A stretch of DNA of 57,129 nt from an uncultured Eubacteriales bacterium (GCA_934643185.1 CAKUBN010000010.1:1-57129); one strand, 5' to 3'; counted from the stretch's first letter, positions 15,836 to 24,304 are shown. A program made the numbers and translations. Notes: generated by a model not told the origin, from the letters alone.

Positions 15836-16303
15836 TCACACCAATCTTTCCAGCAGCGCGATCTTCTCTGCGTCTTTTTTGCCGCGGGTGTGAATGCGGT
15901 AGCCGTCTTTTGCGGAGGTTTTGTAAACGGCAAGGTACTGCTTTACGGAGAGCAGGCGGTATTTTGCGCCGCCTTCTGCGCGCGTTTCGATCTCGGAAAT
16001 TGCGATCCCGGCGAAGGTTTCGAGCTCTTCTAACGCGGCAAAGGAGCAGTGCGTGCTGTGCTGTTCAAATGTGTGCTCGTGCGCGTCAATCAAGCGCCAG
16101 CCCTCGGCCTGCATCAGGGCTTGAAACGCGCTCCACCGCTTTGTGAGCCACGTTTCCGGCAGCAGGACGTCGATGTCATCGGCGAAAATCACTTCACCCG
16201 TGCGGTGCCACAGCCCGAGCGAGCCGTACAAAAGCGGCGTTTCCCCGCGGCGGTTCAGCGTGCGCGCGACCTCTAAAAACAGCTTTAATTTTTCTTCGTT
16301 CAT
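15836..16303 (-). CDS. Nucleotidyltransferase-fold protein
   Basis: This 155-residue protein has the minimal nucleotidyltransferase signature: LLYGSLGLWHRTG (Gly-Ser motif) followed by ADDIDVLLPE with the paired acidic residues that bind metal. It resembles small NTase-fold proteins of unknown substrate found in Firmicutes. The ATG at 16303 is preceded by AAGGAG. Its transcript would begin near 16482 and carry a structured leader of about 180 nt. Confidence 0.7.
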   Translation of the reverse strand: MNEEKLKLFLEVARTLNRRGETPLLYGSLGLWHRTGEVIFADDIDVLLPETWLTKRWSAFQALMQAEGWRLIDAHEHTFEQHSTHCSFAALEELETFAGIAISEIETRAEGGAKYRLLSVKQYLAVYKTSAKDGYRIHTRGKKDAEKIALLERLV

Positions 16304-16324
16304 TTTGGACACTCCTTATTTTTC

Positions 16325-16482
16325 GTCTGCCCGCCGGAAAATAAAAAATCTTCCGGCATAAGCAGCAAGAGCCCCCGAACACGCGGTTCGGCAGCTTTGC
16401 CATTCATGCGGAAGATTTTGCATCCGTCATTATTTTCGGTTGACCCGGCAGACACGCGCGAATGGTCGAATTGCGTGCCTGC
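16325..16482 (-). promoter_or_regulatory. Structured leader with internal terminator ahead of the nucleotidyltransferase gene
   Basis: Read on the minus strand, AAAATCTTCCG (16419-16409) pairs with CGGAAGATTTT (16355-16345), followed by TTATTTT: an intrinsic terminator inside the 5' UTR. Its loop holds CCGAAC/GTTCGG. GTCTGCC (16453-16447) can pair with GGCAGAC (16331-16325) just upstream of the SD, giving a mutually exclusive alternative. This is the layout of an attenuator or riboswitch; I do not recognise the class. Confidence 0.5.
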
Positions 16483-16488
16483 GCTTTT

Positions 16489-16517
16489 ACCATAACATAC
16501 GCCGCAAAAAATGTCAA
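16489..16517 (-). promoter_or_regulatory. Promoter of the nucleotidyltransferase leader
   Basis: On the minus strand a perfect TTGACA (16517-16512), 17-bp spacer and TATGGT (16494-16489) stand about 190 bp upstream of the ATG. Confidence 0.7.
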
Positions 16518-16539
16518 TACCGATTTCCGGCCGCCCCAC

Positions 16540-16569
16540 TTGACATTTTCTCCCCCTCTGGGGTATAAT
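16540..16569 (+). promoter_or_regulatory. Promoter of tRNA-Pro
   Basis: Perfect TTGACA (16540-16545) and TATAAT (16564-16569) hexamers are separated by 18 bp, about 38 bp upstream of the tRNA. Confidence 0.85.
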
Positions 16570-16607
16570 AATTTTTACGGGACATGCCCGCTTTTAAAAC
16601 CGAATAC

Positions 16608-16683
16608 CGAGGTGTAGCGCAGATGGTAGCGCGCTTGGTTTGGGACCAAGATGCCGCAGGTTCGAATCCTGTCACCTCGACCA
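16608..16683 (+). tRNA. tRNA-Pro (anticodon TGG)
   Basis: A full cloverleaf is visible. The acceptor stem CGAGGTG (16608-16614) pairs with CACCTCG (16673-16679). The D-arm is GCGCAGATGGTAGCGC, the anticodon stem is CTTGG/CCAAG around the loop TTTGGGA (anticodon TGG), and the T-arm is CAGGTTCGAATCCTG. The discriminator A is followed by an encoded CCA. It has its own promoter and terminator, so it is monocistronic. Confidence 0.97.
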
Positions 16684-16686
16684 AAA

Positions 16687-16725
16687 GACCGCCGTAATCT
16701 TTGATTGGATCACGGCGGTCTTTTT
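16687..16725 (+). terminator. Terminator of tRNA-Pro
   Basis: GACCGCCGT (16687-16695) pairs with ACGGCGGTC (16712-16720), followed by TTTTT. Confidence 0.9.
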
Positions 16726-16775
16726 ATGCCCGGAAACGGTTTGACGACCGGGCGTATTTCATTTTGCTGTGGGCG

Positions 16776-17025
16776 TTACCGGTTCTCTTTCCGCTCGGAA
16801 TAATACTCCGGCACAGGCGGAATCTGGTTAATGGCGTCGACAATTTCGTGCATGGTCTGCGGGAGCTTTAAGGGGTTGATCTTCGGCAGGTCGCTGACCT
16901 CGATCTTATCCTTGCTCTCAATCTTGATATCCATATCCGTGACCGTCGCGCCGGAAACGAAGCGCACGCCGTGGTCAGTCAGATACTTCTGAAGCGGACG
17001 AATCAGGCTGTGATAATATGAAAAA
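16776..17025 (-). pseudogene. Remnant of an oleate hydratase gene
   Basis: About 80 codons are open on the minus strand with no plausible start. The segment YYHSLIRPLQKYLTDHG followed by VRFVSGATVTD resembles the oleate hydratase (OhyA/MCRA, FAD-dependent fatty acid hydratase) signature of a SxIxPLxxYLxxxGVxF stretch leading to VTD. The full enzyme is about 590 residues, so most of it is missing. A stop lies directly upstream and the tail (PPVPEYYSERKENR) is probably out of register. A decayed gene is the simplest reading. Confidence 0.55.
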
Positions 17026-17057
17026 CTCTTTCAAAGAGTAACTTTTAAAGCAAAACA

Positions 17058-17093
17058 AAAGCACGCAGGTTTAAATATTCTGCGTGCTTTTTT
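17058..17093. terminator. Intrinsic terminator between the remnant and the MATE gene
   Basis: AAAGCACGCAG (17058-17068) pairs with CTGCGTGCTTT (17080-17090). Oligo-T flanks make it usable in both directions; it lies 15 bp past the MATE stop. Confidence 0.8.
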
Positions 17094-17107
17094 ATCTCGA
17101 AAAACTT

Positions 17108-18466
17108 TCACCCCACGCTTGCCGTCATCTTCTTGCTGCCTGCCATTTTAGAGATCCTCTCATGGTAGATCCACAGTGTCACGACCGCTGCGATGACCCA
17201 GCCGACCGGCCACGCAAACCACACGCTGAACGCCGCCTTGAAAATCGCCGAGCACGCCGCCGCAATGCCTGCGCGCAGACCTAAGTCCATCCCAAGGCTG
17301 AACACCACCATCCACATCTGCTTTGCACCGCAGAAAAAGCCGTCGCAGATGATCTTAATGGCCGGCGCAAAGTAAAACGGCGCGGCGATCCGCAAAAAGT
17401 CCACCGCCGTCTGCAAAACCACGTCCGTCGGGTTGCTTACAAACAGTTTCACAAGCGTCGTCGGGAAAAACTCGCACAAAAGGCAAGAGGCAAGCGCAAT
17501 GCACCACACGATCCTCGTCGAGGCCCAAAAGCCCGCCCTGACGCGCTCCGGCTTCTCCGCGCCGAGGTTCTGCGAGGTGTAATTTGTAAACCCGTTGCCG
17601 ATGGTGCCAAAGCAGCCCGTCGTCAAATTGATGAGCTTCACGGCCACAGAATATCCCGCCGTTACCGCCGCGCCGTACAGATTCACAACGCTCTGAATGA
17701 TCATGTTGCCCGTCACGATCACGCCCTGCTGCAGCGTCGCCGGTATCGCCACAAACACAAAGTCCTTCAGCGATTCCTTCGTCACAAGGGGCGCTTTTTC
17801 CGTCGGGAGCTTTCGGAACTTTTTCAGCACCACCAGTGCCGCCGGCACGCACGCCGCGCCCTGGCACAAAAACGTCGCCCAGCCCACGCCCGCAACACCC
17901 ATGTTAAACTGCGCCACAAACAGAATATCCAGGAAAATATTCGCCGTAGAGGAGACCGCCAAAAAGCAGAACGGCGTTTTCGAGTCCCCAAGCGCCGAGA
18001 AAATACCCGTCGAAGCATTATAAAGGAACATAAATCCCAGCCCGCCCGTGTAAATGCGCAGGTAGGTGAGGGAGTCCGCCAAAAGCGCCTCCGGCGTGTG
18101 GATCAGGTGCAGCAAAAACGGCGAGCACAAAAAGCCGAACGCCGTAAGCAAGGCGCACATCACCGCCGTTGAAAGCAGCGCTGTCGTAATGGCCGTGCGC
18201 ACTTTTTTGTAGTCCTTCGCGCCAAAGTGCCGCGCCGCGTTTACAGAGCACCCCGTGCTGCAGCCCGTCGCAAATGCAATAAACAGCAGCGTGATCTCAT
18301 ACCCGTTGCCAATCGAAGCCAGCGCGTTTTCGCCGATGAACCGCCCCGCCACAAAGCTGTCCGCCAAGGTGTAAAGCTGCTGAAAAAACATGCTGCCAAA
18401 AAGCGGCAGGCAATAGCTGCGTATCACCTTTCCCGGCTCGCCAACCGTCAAATCTCGGTTTTCCAT
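17108..18466 (-). CDS. MATE-family efflux transporter
   Basis: This 452-residue, 12-TM MATE transporter has the N-terminal motifs FFQQLYTLADSFVAGRFIG and GCSTGCSVNAARHFGAKD, and the mirrored second half (GVIVTGNMIIQSVVNLYGAA). It is a different subgroup from the exporter at 7.2 kb. The SD GGAGG lies 7 nt before the ATG and inside the arm of a perfect 13-bp hairpin. It is 70 bp downstream of an AraC-type activator gene on the same strand, which probably regulates it in response to a cupin-bound ligand. Confidence 0.93.
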   Translation of the reverse strand: MENRDLTVGEPGKVIRSYCLPLFGSMFFQQLYTLADSFVAGRFIGENALASIGNGYEITLLFIAFATGCSTGCSVNAARHFGAKDYKKVRTAITTALLSTAVMCALLTAFGFLCSPFLLHLIHTPEALLADSLTYLRIYTGGLGFMFLYNASTGIFSALGDSKTPFCFLAVSSTANIFLDILFVAQFNMGVAGVGWATFLCQGAACVPAALVVLKKFRKLPTEKAPLVTKESLKDFVFVAIPATLQQGVIVTGNMIIQSVVNLYGAAVTAGYSVAVKLINLTTGCFGTIGNGFTNYTSQNLGAEKPERVRAGFWASTRIVWCIALASCLLCEFFPTTLVKLFVSNPTDVVLQTAVDFLRIAAPFYFAPAIKIICDGFFCGAKQMWMVVFSLGMDLGLRAGIAAACSAIFKAAFSVWFAWPVGWVIAAVVTLWIYHERISKMAGSKKMTASVG

Positions 18467-18468
18467 AC

Positions 18469-18518
18469 AAAGACCTCCGTTCGTTTTTCTGCTTCCAGTC
18501 TAACAAACGGAGGTCTTT
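18469..18518 (-). promoter_or_regulatory. Hairpin sequestering the MATE Shine-Dalgarno
   Basis: On the minus strand AAAGACCTCCGTT (18518-18506 as transcribed) pairs perfectly over 13 bp with AACGGAGGTCTTT (18481-18469). The second arm contains the SD GGAGG and ends 2 nt before the ATG. The loop is 24 nt. It would block ribosome binding unless opened, or act as a terminator of the araC transcript. Confidence 0.7.
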
Positions 18519-18536
18519 TTCTCTATCGCATAGCTG

Positions 18537-19454
18537 TCATAACTTGGTACTTTTCTGCCAAATGTGCCGGTAGTCGGTCGGCGTCATGCCAAAGGCAGAA
18601 AGAAACGCCTTGCCGAAAAAGCTGCTGCTGTTAAAGCCGCACCTTTGGCTGATCTGCGTCACGGTCTCGTCGCTTTCCGTCAGCATTCTGCATGCCGTGC
18701 GCAGCCGGTAGTTTCGAATATACCCGCCCGGCGTCGTGTGCAAAAGCGCTTTAAACGCGCGGTAGCATTCGCGCTCGCTCACAAAGCCCGCCGCCGCAAC
18801 GTCCCCGGCGTGGATGTCTTCGCTGAAATGCTCGTGCACAAACCGCATCATCTGCTTTGTTTTCTCATTCGTGCCCGGCTTTGCGTCCTGCTCGGGCTCA
18901 AACAATTCTGCCGTCTCCGCCCAAATTTCCGTCAGCGCCGCCCTGAGCTTCACGGCGTTTTTCGGCGTGTGCTCCGTGTAAGCAAAGCTCGCTTTCAGCT
19001 GTTCCAAAATGCGCTTTTGCGCGGGGTCGTCGGGGTAAAGCGCCAGCACTTCTAAGTTTGCCGCCGAAAGCACCGGCGCAAAATACGCCGCATAAATGCA
19101 GCTTTGCGTGTCGCCGAACAAAAACGCCGGGTCCGCAATGTGCAGAAGCTGCGTCGTCGGCACCCCGTCTGAAAGCGGGCACGTCTTGTGCAGCACACCG
19201 CTGTTGATGATCCCGCCGGAGCCCGCAGGAAAGATCATTTTCCCCTGCGGCGTCTCATATTCCAGCGTGCCGCTCTCCATGTAAAAGAACTCCACCGCCT
19301 TGTGCCAGTGCCAGAATACGCGGTAGCGATCGAGCAGCGCCCGTCCGCTCGCACACGGAAACGCCGGGGTAATGTCCTCCAGCACCTCTTCACCGTTGTG
19401 CTCTTTGATTTTGATCGCCAAAATGTCTTTCACACCGCGCACCTCGCTTTCCAT
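18537..19454 (-). CDS. AraC-family transcriptional regulator with cupin sensor
   Basis: This 305-residue protein has an N-terminal cupin fold (RVFWHWHKAVEFFYMESGTLEY, split as HWHKAVEFFY then GTLEY, about residues 44-66) and a C-terminal AraC/XylS double HTH (DVAAAGFVSERECYRAFK, then RMLTESDETVTQISQRCGF and FFGKAFLSAFGMTPTDYR). The first HTH recognises DNA, the second is the classic AraC signature. It precedes the MATE gene on the same strand and may activate it. Adjacent genes upstream belong to a different unit. Confidence 0.92.
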   Translation of the reverse strand: MESEVRGVKDILAIKIKEHNGEEVLEDITPAFPCASGRALLDRYRVFWHWHKAVEFFYMESGTLEYETPQGKMIFPAGSGGIINSGVLHKTCPLSDGVPTTQLLHIADPAFLFGDTQSCIYAAYFAPVLSAANLEVLALYPDDPAQKRILEQLKASFAYTEHTPKNAVKLRAALTEIWAETAELFEPEQDAKPGTNEKTKQMMRFVHEHFSEDIHAGDVAAAGFVSERECYRAFKALLHTTPGGYIRNYRLRTACRMLTESDETVTQISQRCGFNSSSFFGKAFLSAFGMTPTDYRHIWQKSTKL

Positions 19455-19488
19455 GGCTTGATTGTACCACAGAAAGCGCGCATTGTCA

Positions 19489-20844
19489 CTACGGAGAAAG
19501 CCCGCTAAGCCGCAGCAAAGCCTGCCACGTCAGCGGCCCTACGATGCCGTTCACGTCTAACCCCTCGTGCGCCTGCACGGCCTTCACGGCATTCTCCGTT
19601 GCCTCGCCGAAGATCCCGTCTTCCGCGACCTGCGGGATAAATGCGTTTTGTGCCGCTGCGCGGTTGATGAGCGATTGCAAATCTTCCACATCCGCGCCTG
19701 TGCGTCCCCTGAGGATTGCCCGCCCGGGGTAGATAAGACGACTTACGGATTTCCCGTTTTCCGTCGCCATCGCCCGCGTGTCGCGGTAAACGGAAAGCAG
19801 CATATTCGCGCTTTGCCGGTTGAGTACGCCCGTCGGCTCCAGTCCGTACTGCGTTTGGAAGGCCGTGAGCGAATTTTTCGTCCGTGCGTCAAATACGCCG
19901 TTCATCGCGGGCAGGGGAATGGAATCGTCAAAATACGCAATGATCGTCAGTAAGTTCTGCATCTGTTCCACCGCCGTGCCGCTGTCGCCCTCTTTCAGCT
20001 CCGGCGGGTAGAATCGCTCGGCCTCCTCGGGCGTGATGCCCTCGCTCATCAGCTCGTTTAATTGCTTGATGCCGCTGTATATGAGCTTGATTTTGTACCA
20101 TGTCGCCTTACCAACCACACCGTCGGGCGTTAAATTGAAAATTTTCTGGAACGCTCGCACCGCATTTTCGGTCGGCAGGTCGTAATAAACGCTGATCTGC
20201 GGAATGCGCGGAATCGCCGGGTAATTGTCGCCGATGCGGTTCAGCTCCCTTTGCAGCACGCGCACACTTTCGGCGATGCTCCCGAGTCTTAACGCCACAC
20301 CGGGGTATGATTCCTCATTGTTCCCAACAGGTGCGTTGAACACAATGTTGATGTCATCGCCGTAGAAATGCTGTAAAATCTCATACGGCACAAGCCCCTG
20401 CCGCGCTAATCCCACCGTGCCCCACTGCGAAAGCCCCGGGCATGTCGAGGTCGTGCCGTTGCAGTACTGCGTAAAATACGGCTGCACCGTACCTTGCTTT
20501 ACGACGTAATCGTTGAAAATATTATCGACGATCTGCGAGATGTTTTCAAAAATATCGCGGTTCAAAATAAACTTCTGATCGTACTGCGTTGTCGAGGTGA
20601 TGTCAAAGTCATACCCGCGGCTGCGGTAATACTCCGTGTAAATGCGGTTCATTGCGTAAGAAATCTGCGCCAGAATATTCGCATGTATCGCGCTTTCCGG
20701 CCAGTTCGGGTAGATCTCGCTCGAAGCAACGTTTTTAATGTACGCCGCAAACGGTACGCGCACATTCTCGGCCGGTTGGTCCGGCAGCCCAAGGTGCACC
20801 GTGATGTATTCCGGCACAACGGGCGTGTCTATATTGCTCGGCAT
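19489..20844 (-). CDS. SpoIID-like / triple peptidoglycan-binding domain protein
   Basis: This 451-residue protein has an N-terminal part resembling the end of SpoIID/LytB-type domains (CPGLSQWGTVGLARQG, then YEILQHFYGDDINIV). Three peptidoglycan-binding_1 repeats follow, with RVLQRELNRIG..DGVVGKATW near 206-255, AVEQMQNLLTIIAYF..GVFDARTK, and DVEDLQSLINRAA..DGIFGEATENAV. No signal peptide is visible, which fits sporulation-compartment proteins. The ATG at 20844 is 4 bp after the stop of the preceding gene and has GAGGGGTGAT upstream. It is probably a spore-cortex or cell-wall factor. Confidence 0.8.
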   Translation of the reverse strand: MPSNIDTPVVPEYITVHLGLPDQPAENVRVPFAAYIKNVASSEIYPNWPESAIHANILAQISYAMNRIYTEYYRSRGYDFDITSTTQYDQKFILNRDIFENISQIVDNIFNDYVVKQGTVQPYFTQYCNGTTSTCPGLSQWGTVGLARQGLVPYEILQHFYGDDINIVFNAPVGNNEESYPGVALRLGSIAESVRVLQRELNRIGDNYPAIPRIPQISVYYDLPTENAVRAFQKIFNLTPDGVVGKATWYKIKLIYSGIKQLNELMSEGITPEEAERFYPPELKEGDSGTAVEQMQNLLTIIAYFDDSIPLPAMNGVFDARTKNSLTAFQTQYGLEPTGVLNRQSANMLLSVYRDTRAMATENGKSVSRLIYPGRAILRGRTGADVEDLQSLINRAAAQNAFIPQVAEDGIFGEATENAVKAVQAHEGLDVNGIVGPLTWQALLRLSGLSP

Positions 20845-20848
20845 ATCA

Positions 20849-21310
20849 TCACCCCTCACCGACCGCCAAAAACTGCACCGGCTGTATCGACGTCACACCG
20901 GGGAAAACAGGCACCGCGCGGTAAATTTCCGTGCGGTATCCCGGGTGACTCACGCGTATGTCATAAAGCGCATACGGCATCTCGCCCGTCGGCGACTGCG
21001 CCAACGCGTTATTCGGCGCGGGCAGCAAAATGTCGCCGAAAACACCGCTCTCGTCCGTCACCCCGGCAGAAAACCGCCGCGTGCCGTCCGCAAAGTCGTG
21101 CGTCACAAGTACCGAAGCGCCAGGGACGGGGAATGTCCGCTGTCCCGCATACGCCTGCACGCGCAGCGTGCCCGTTTTGGAGTTTAGCTGTTGAAACACC
21201 TCAAACGTGCGTGCCTCGGGTGAGAGATCCTGCAAAGGATCGCGCCCCGCGCCGCCCTCCGGCGGGTTTTCGATCACACCCGTTATGTTCTGCATATCGT
21301 CTCTGTCCAT
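20849..21310 (-). CDS. Beta-sandwich (carboxypeptidase-regulatory-like) protein
   Basis: This 153-residue protein has a C-terminal CarboxypepD_reg/transthyretin-like fold: GTLRVQAYAGQRTFPVPGAS, then VTDESGVFGDILLPAP, and YDIRVSHPGYRTEIYRAV. The N-terminal 40 residues are charged and probably disordered. It is not clearly secreted. It is translationally adjacent (4 bp) to the SpoIID-like/peptidoglycan-binding gene, so the two products probably act together in the cell wall or spore coat. The ATG at 21310 has AAGGAGGGACTTT upstream. Confidence 0.7.
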   Translation of the reverse strand: MDRDDMQNITGVIENPPEGGAGRDPLQDLSPEARTFEVFQQLNSKTGTLRVQAYAGQRTFPVPGASVLVTHDFADGTRRFSAGVTDESGVFGDILLPAPNNALAQSPTGEMPYALYDIRVSHPGYRTEIYRAVPVFPGVTSIQPVQFLAVGEG

Positions 21311-21450
21311 AAAGTCCCTCCTTTTCGTCTAACCCCAGTATAAGCAGCAATGGGGGAAAGGGTGCCCACTTTTGTTCGTGTAAATTCTGCACAAAGCAAA
21401 ATGCGCATCTTTGGCGCTTTTTCCGCCTGCGCACCGTTTTTGTTCCGTGC

Positions 21451-21456
21451 TATAAT
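21451..21456 (+). promoter_or_regulatory. Extended -10 promoter of the GH2 gene
   Basis: TGCTATAAT is a perfect extended -10 element 40 bp upstream of the ATG; no strong -35 is seen. Confidence 0.55.
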
Positions 21457-21495
21457 GAAAGTAAGTCAGCACACTTTCTAAAACGGAGGAACTGT

Positions 21496-24000
21496 ATGAA
21501 AAAGCAGCTTTTTAATGATAACTGGTCGGTCAAAACCGGCGTGCAGGGCGCGTTTGAGGCCATGTTTGCCGGCATTTCTGCGGGCAAGCCCGTCACCCTC
21601 CCGCACGACGCCATGATCGAAGAAGACCGCGACCCCGCCTGCGCAAGCGGCGGCCAGTCCGGCTTTTACCCCACAAAGTCGTATTCCTACCGCAAAAAGT
21701 TCACTGCGCCCAAAGACTGGGAAGGCAAAACCATCCTCGTCGAGTTTGAGGGCGTCATGCAAAACGCGCTCGTGTATCTAAACAACGAGTTTTTAGGCGG
21801 CCACAAATACGGCTACTCGGGCTTTATCGTCGACCTCACACCCGCGTTAAAATACGGCGAAGAAAACGAGCTCAAGGTGCTCGCCATCGGGCAGGAGCGC
21901 TGGTCGCGCTGGTACAGCGGCATGGGCATTTACCGCGATGTTTACCTGCACACGGCAGGCGAAGTTTATATTGCTGAAAACAGCCTTAAAATCACCACCG
22001 AAAGCATCGAAGACGACTACGCTACCTTGCTCATCGAGGGCGAAATTCAAAACCGCACTCCGCGCCGCAAAACCGTGAAGCTTGTCTCCGAAATTGCAGA
22101 TGAAGCCGTCGTCACAAAGGACACGCGTTTCATCGAGCTCAAGGAAAACGGCACGACCACATTCTCTGCGCGCGTCACCGTCGATGCACCGAAGCTCTGG
22201 TCGCCGGATACGCCCACCATGTACACCTGCACCGCAAAGCTTTTTGAAAACGACACCGCGCTCGACGAAGCGACAGACCGCTTCGGCATCCGCATTTTGC
22301 AGCTCGATGCCCGCCGCGGCCTGCGCATCAACGGCAAAACCGTCAAACTGCGCGGCGCGTGCATCCACCACGATAACGGCATCATCGGCTGCACGAATCT
22401 TTACGATGCTGAGCGCTTCCGCATGGGGCAGCTGAAAAACGCCGGGTTCAACGCCATCCGCAGCGCCCATCACCCCGCGGGCAATTCGCTTCTGCGCGCC
22501 TGCGATGATGTCGGCATCCTCGTCATGGATGAGCTCACCGATATGTGGAACGAGCCGATGAACCCGAACGATTTTGCAAACGATTTCAACACCGTCTGGC
22601 GCGACGAATGCGCCCGCATGGTGAAAAAAGACTACAACCACCCCTCGGTCGTGCTGTACAGCACCGGCAACGAAATTCCGGAGATCGGCAACAGCGAGGG
22701 CACAGCCCGCCACCGCGAGATCGCGGCGCGCCTGCACGAGTTAGACAGTACCCGCTTCACCACCTGCGGTATCAACGGCTATCTCGCTGTCTCGGACATC
22801 CTCTCCGCCATGACGCGCGAGGAAGCGACCAATACCACCGGCCGTGAGCGCGACACCGCCGGCGCGGAAGCCTTAAACAAAATGATGGGCGCGGCGCAGT
22901 GGGACAGAACCGACCGCTTCTCCGTCGACCCGCGCCTTACTGAGCGCCTTGAGCGCGCCGTCAGCGCCGTGGATGTCGCGGGCTACAACTACCTCACCGC
23001 CCGCCACGTGCCGGAGCACGAAGCTCACCCGGACCGCGTCGTCGTCGGCAGCGAGACCTTCCCGCCGGAGATTGGCCGCCTGTGGAAGATCGTCGAAGAA
23101 AACCCGCATGTCATCGGCGATTTCACGTGGACAGGCTACGATTACCTCGGCGAAGCCGGCATCGGCATCCCGCACTATACGGAGGTCAAAGGCCAAAACG
23201 TCTACCCGGACCGCCTCGCGTACTGCGGCGACATCAACTTAAACGCCGACCGCCGCCCCGTCAGCTACCTGCGCGAGATTGCGTTCGGCCTGCGCAAAGC
23301 GCCGTTCATCGCCGTGCATCGCGTAAACGTCTTCGGCAAGCCGTTCGACCCCAATAACTGGAAGTATTTCGACGCCATCGACAGCTGGACGTTCCCCGGC
23401 TGCGAAGATAAGCCCACCCGCGTCTACGTCCTTGCAAACTGCGATGAGGTGGAGCTCTTCTTAAACGGCAAGTCGCTCGGCCGAAAAGAGGTCGGCGAAG
23501 CCATCCCGTACACCGCCGCGTATGACTTAAACTACACCCCCGGCGAGCTCAAAGCCGTCGGCTACAAAAACGGCGCGCCCTGCGGCGAGAATGTTCTCAA
23601 AACCGCCGCGTCGCCCGCCAAAATGCAGGTCAAATCGTCCGCCGAGACGATCACCGGCAACGGGCAGGGCATGGCGTTTATCACCGTCGATCTTCTCGAC
23701 GAAACCGGCATCCGCAGCCGCTTTGAAGAAAAAACCGTCGCCGTCACCATCGAAGGCGCAGGCACGCTGCAGGGCTTTGGCTCCGCAAACCCGAGCAGCG
23801 AGGATAAATATCAGCAAGCTTCCTGCCAAACGTTCGACGGCCGCGTCATGGCCGCCGTCCGCGGCGCCGGCTCCGGCACCTGCAAAGTCACCTTCACCTG
23901 CGATCCCCTCCCGCCCGTCACCGTAGAGCTCAACGTCACAGCTGCTGATGACGTTTCCTACACCTTGGAGGACTGCAAAAAGGAATGGGATTTGCAGTGA
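21496..24000 (+). CDS. Glycoside hydrolase family 2 (beta-galactosidase/glucuronidase-like)
   Basis: This 834-residue cytoplasmic glycosidase has the GH2 order: sugar-binding jelly roll (1-165), immunoglobulin-like domain (170-270), TIM barrel (270-560) and C-terminal accessory domains (DUF4982-like and invasin-like Ig folds). The acid/base is Glu393 in STGNEIPE and the nucleophile is Glu520 in VVVGSETFPPE. The motif GACIHHDNGIIG marks the barrel start. No signal peptide is present, so the substrate is an imported glycoside; specificity cannot be fixed from sequence. The ATG follows GGAGGAACTGT. The last codons overlap the downstream zinc-finger gene. Confidence 0.93.
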   Translation: MKKQLFNDNWSVKTGVQGAFEAMFAGISAGKPVTLPHDAMIEEDRDPACASGGQSGFYPTKSYSYRKKFTAPKDWEGKTILVEFEGVMQNALVYLNNEFLGGHKYGYSGFIVDLTPALKYGEENELKVLAIGQERWSRWYSGMGIYRDVYLHTAGEVYIAENSLKITTESIEDDYATLLIEGEIQNRTPRRKTVKLVSEIADEAVVTKDTRFIELKENGTTTFSARVTVDAPKLWSPDTPTMYTCTAKLFENDTALDEATDRFGIRILQLDARRGLRINGKTVKLRGACIHHDNGIIGCTNLYDAERFRMGQLKNAGFNAIRSAHHPAGNSLLRACDDVGILVMDELTDMWNEPMNPNDFANDFNTVWRDECARMVKKDYNHPSVVLYSTGNEIPEIGNSEGTARHREIAARLHELDSTRFTTCGINGYLAVSDILSAMTREEATNTTGRERDTAGAEALNKMMGAAQWDRTDRFSVDPRLTERLERAVSAVDVAGYNYLTARHVPEHEAHPDRVVVGSETFPPEIGRLWKIVEENPHVIGDFTWTGYDYLGEAGIGIPHYTEVKGQNVYPDRLAYCGDINLNADRRPVSYLREIAFGLRKAPFIAVHRVNVFGKPFDPNNWKYFDAIDSWTFPGCEDKPTRVYVLANCDEVELFLNGKSLGRKEVGEAIPYTAAYDLNYTPGELKAVGYKNGAPCGENVLKTAASPAKMQVKSSAETITGNGQGMAFITVDLLDETGIRSRFEEKTVAVTIEGAGTLQGFGSANPSSEDKYQQASCQTFDGRVMAAVRGAGSGTCKVTFTCDPLPPVTVELNVTAADDVSYTLEDCKKEWDLQ

Positions 24001-24230
24001 AATGCTTTATGTGTAAAGGCGAAGCCGTCGAAGGCAAAACGAACCACGTTGTGACCCTTGAAAACGGCTGCATCGTCATCGTGAAGAACGTCCCGTGCCT
24101 GCGCTGCAAGCAGTGCGGCGAAACCTGGTACACCGGTGCCGTGGCTGCACAGCTCGAGGAGATCGTGAACGCGCTCGAAACCACCTTGACCGAGATCGCC
24201 GTCGTGAATTATCCCGGGCGCGTGGCATAA
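23997..24230 (+). CDS. YgiT-type zinc finger protein (MqsA-like N-terminal domain)
   Basis: This 77-residue protein has two zinc-binding CxxC pairs, CFMCKG and CLRCKQCGETWY, as in the YgiT/MqsA antitoxin N-terminal domain. It lacks the C-terminal HTH of MqsA, and no toxin gene is adjacent, so it may be an orphan. I prefer the GTG at 23997, which gives the family-typical MKC start and a GTGA overlap with the GH2 stop; an ATG at 23985 would add four residues. It ends before a strong terminator. Confidence 0.75.
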   Translation: MKCFMCKGEAVEGKTNHVVTLENGCIVIVKNVPCLRCKQCGETWYTGAVAAQLEEIVNALETTLTEIAVVNYPGRVA

Positions 24231-24257
24231 TTGCGCTGAAAACTGAACTTAAACCCC

Positions 24258-24304
24258 AAAATCTCCCGAAGTCCTGCCGCTTTGCAGTCTTCGGGAGATT
24301 TTTT
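24258..24304 (+). terminator. Terminator of the GH2-zinc finger unit
   Basis: AAAATCTCCCGAAG (24258-24271) pairs with CTTCGGGAGATTTT (24289-24302), 14 bp, followed by more T. It may also serve the convergent lysis cassette. Confidence 0.9.

Noticed and set aside
23997..24230. A toxin-antitoxin pair with the YgiT/MqsA-like protein
   Set aside because: No MqsR-like or other toxin gene lies next to it; the neighbours are GH2 and a convergent amidase.
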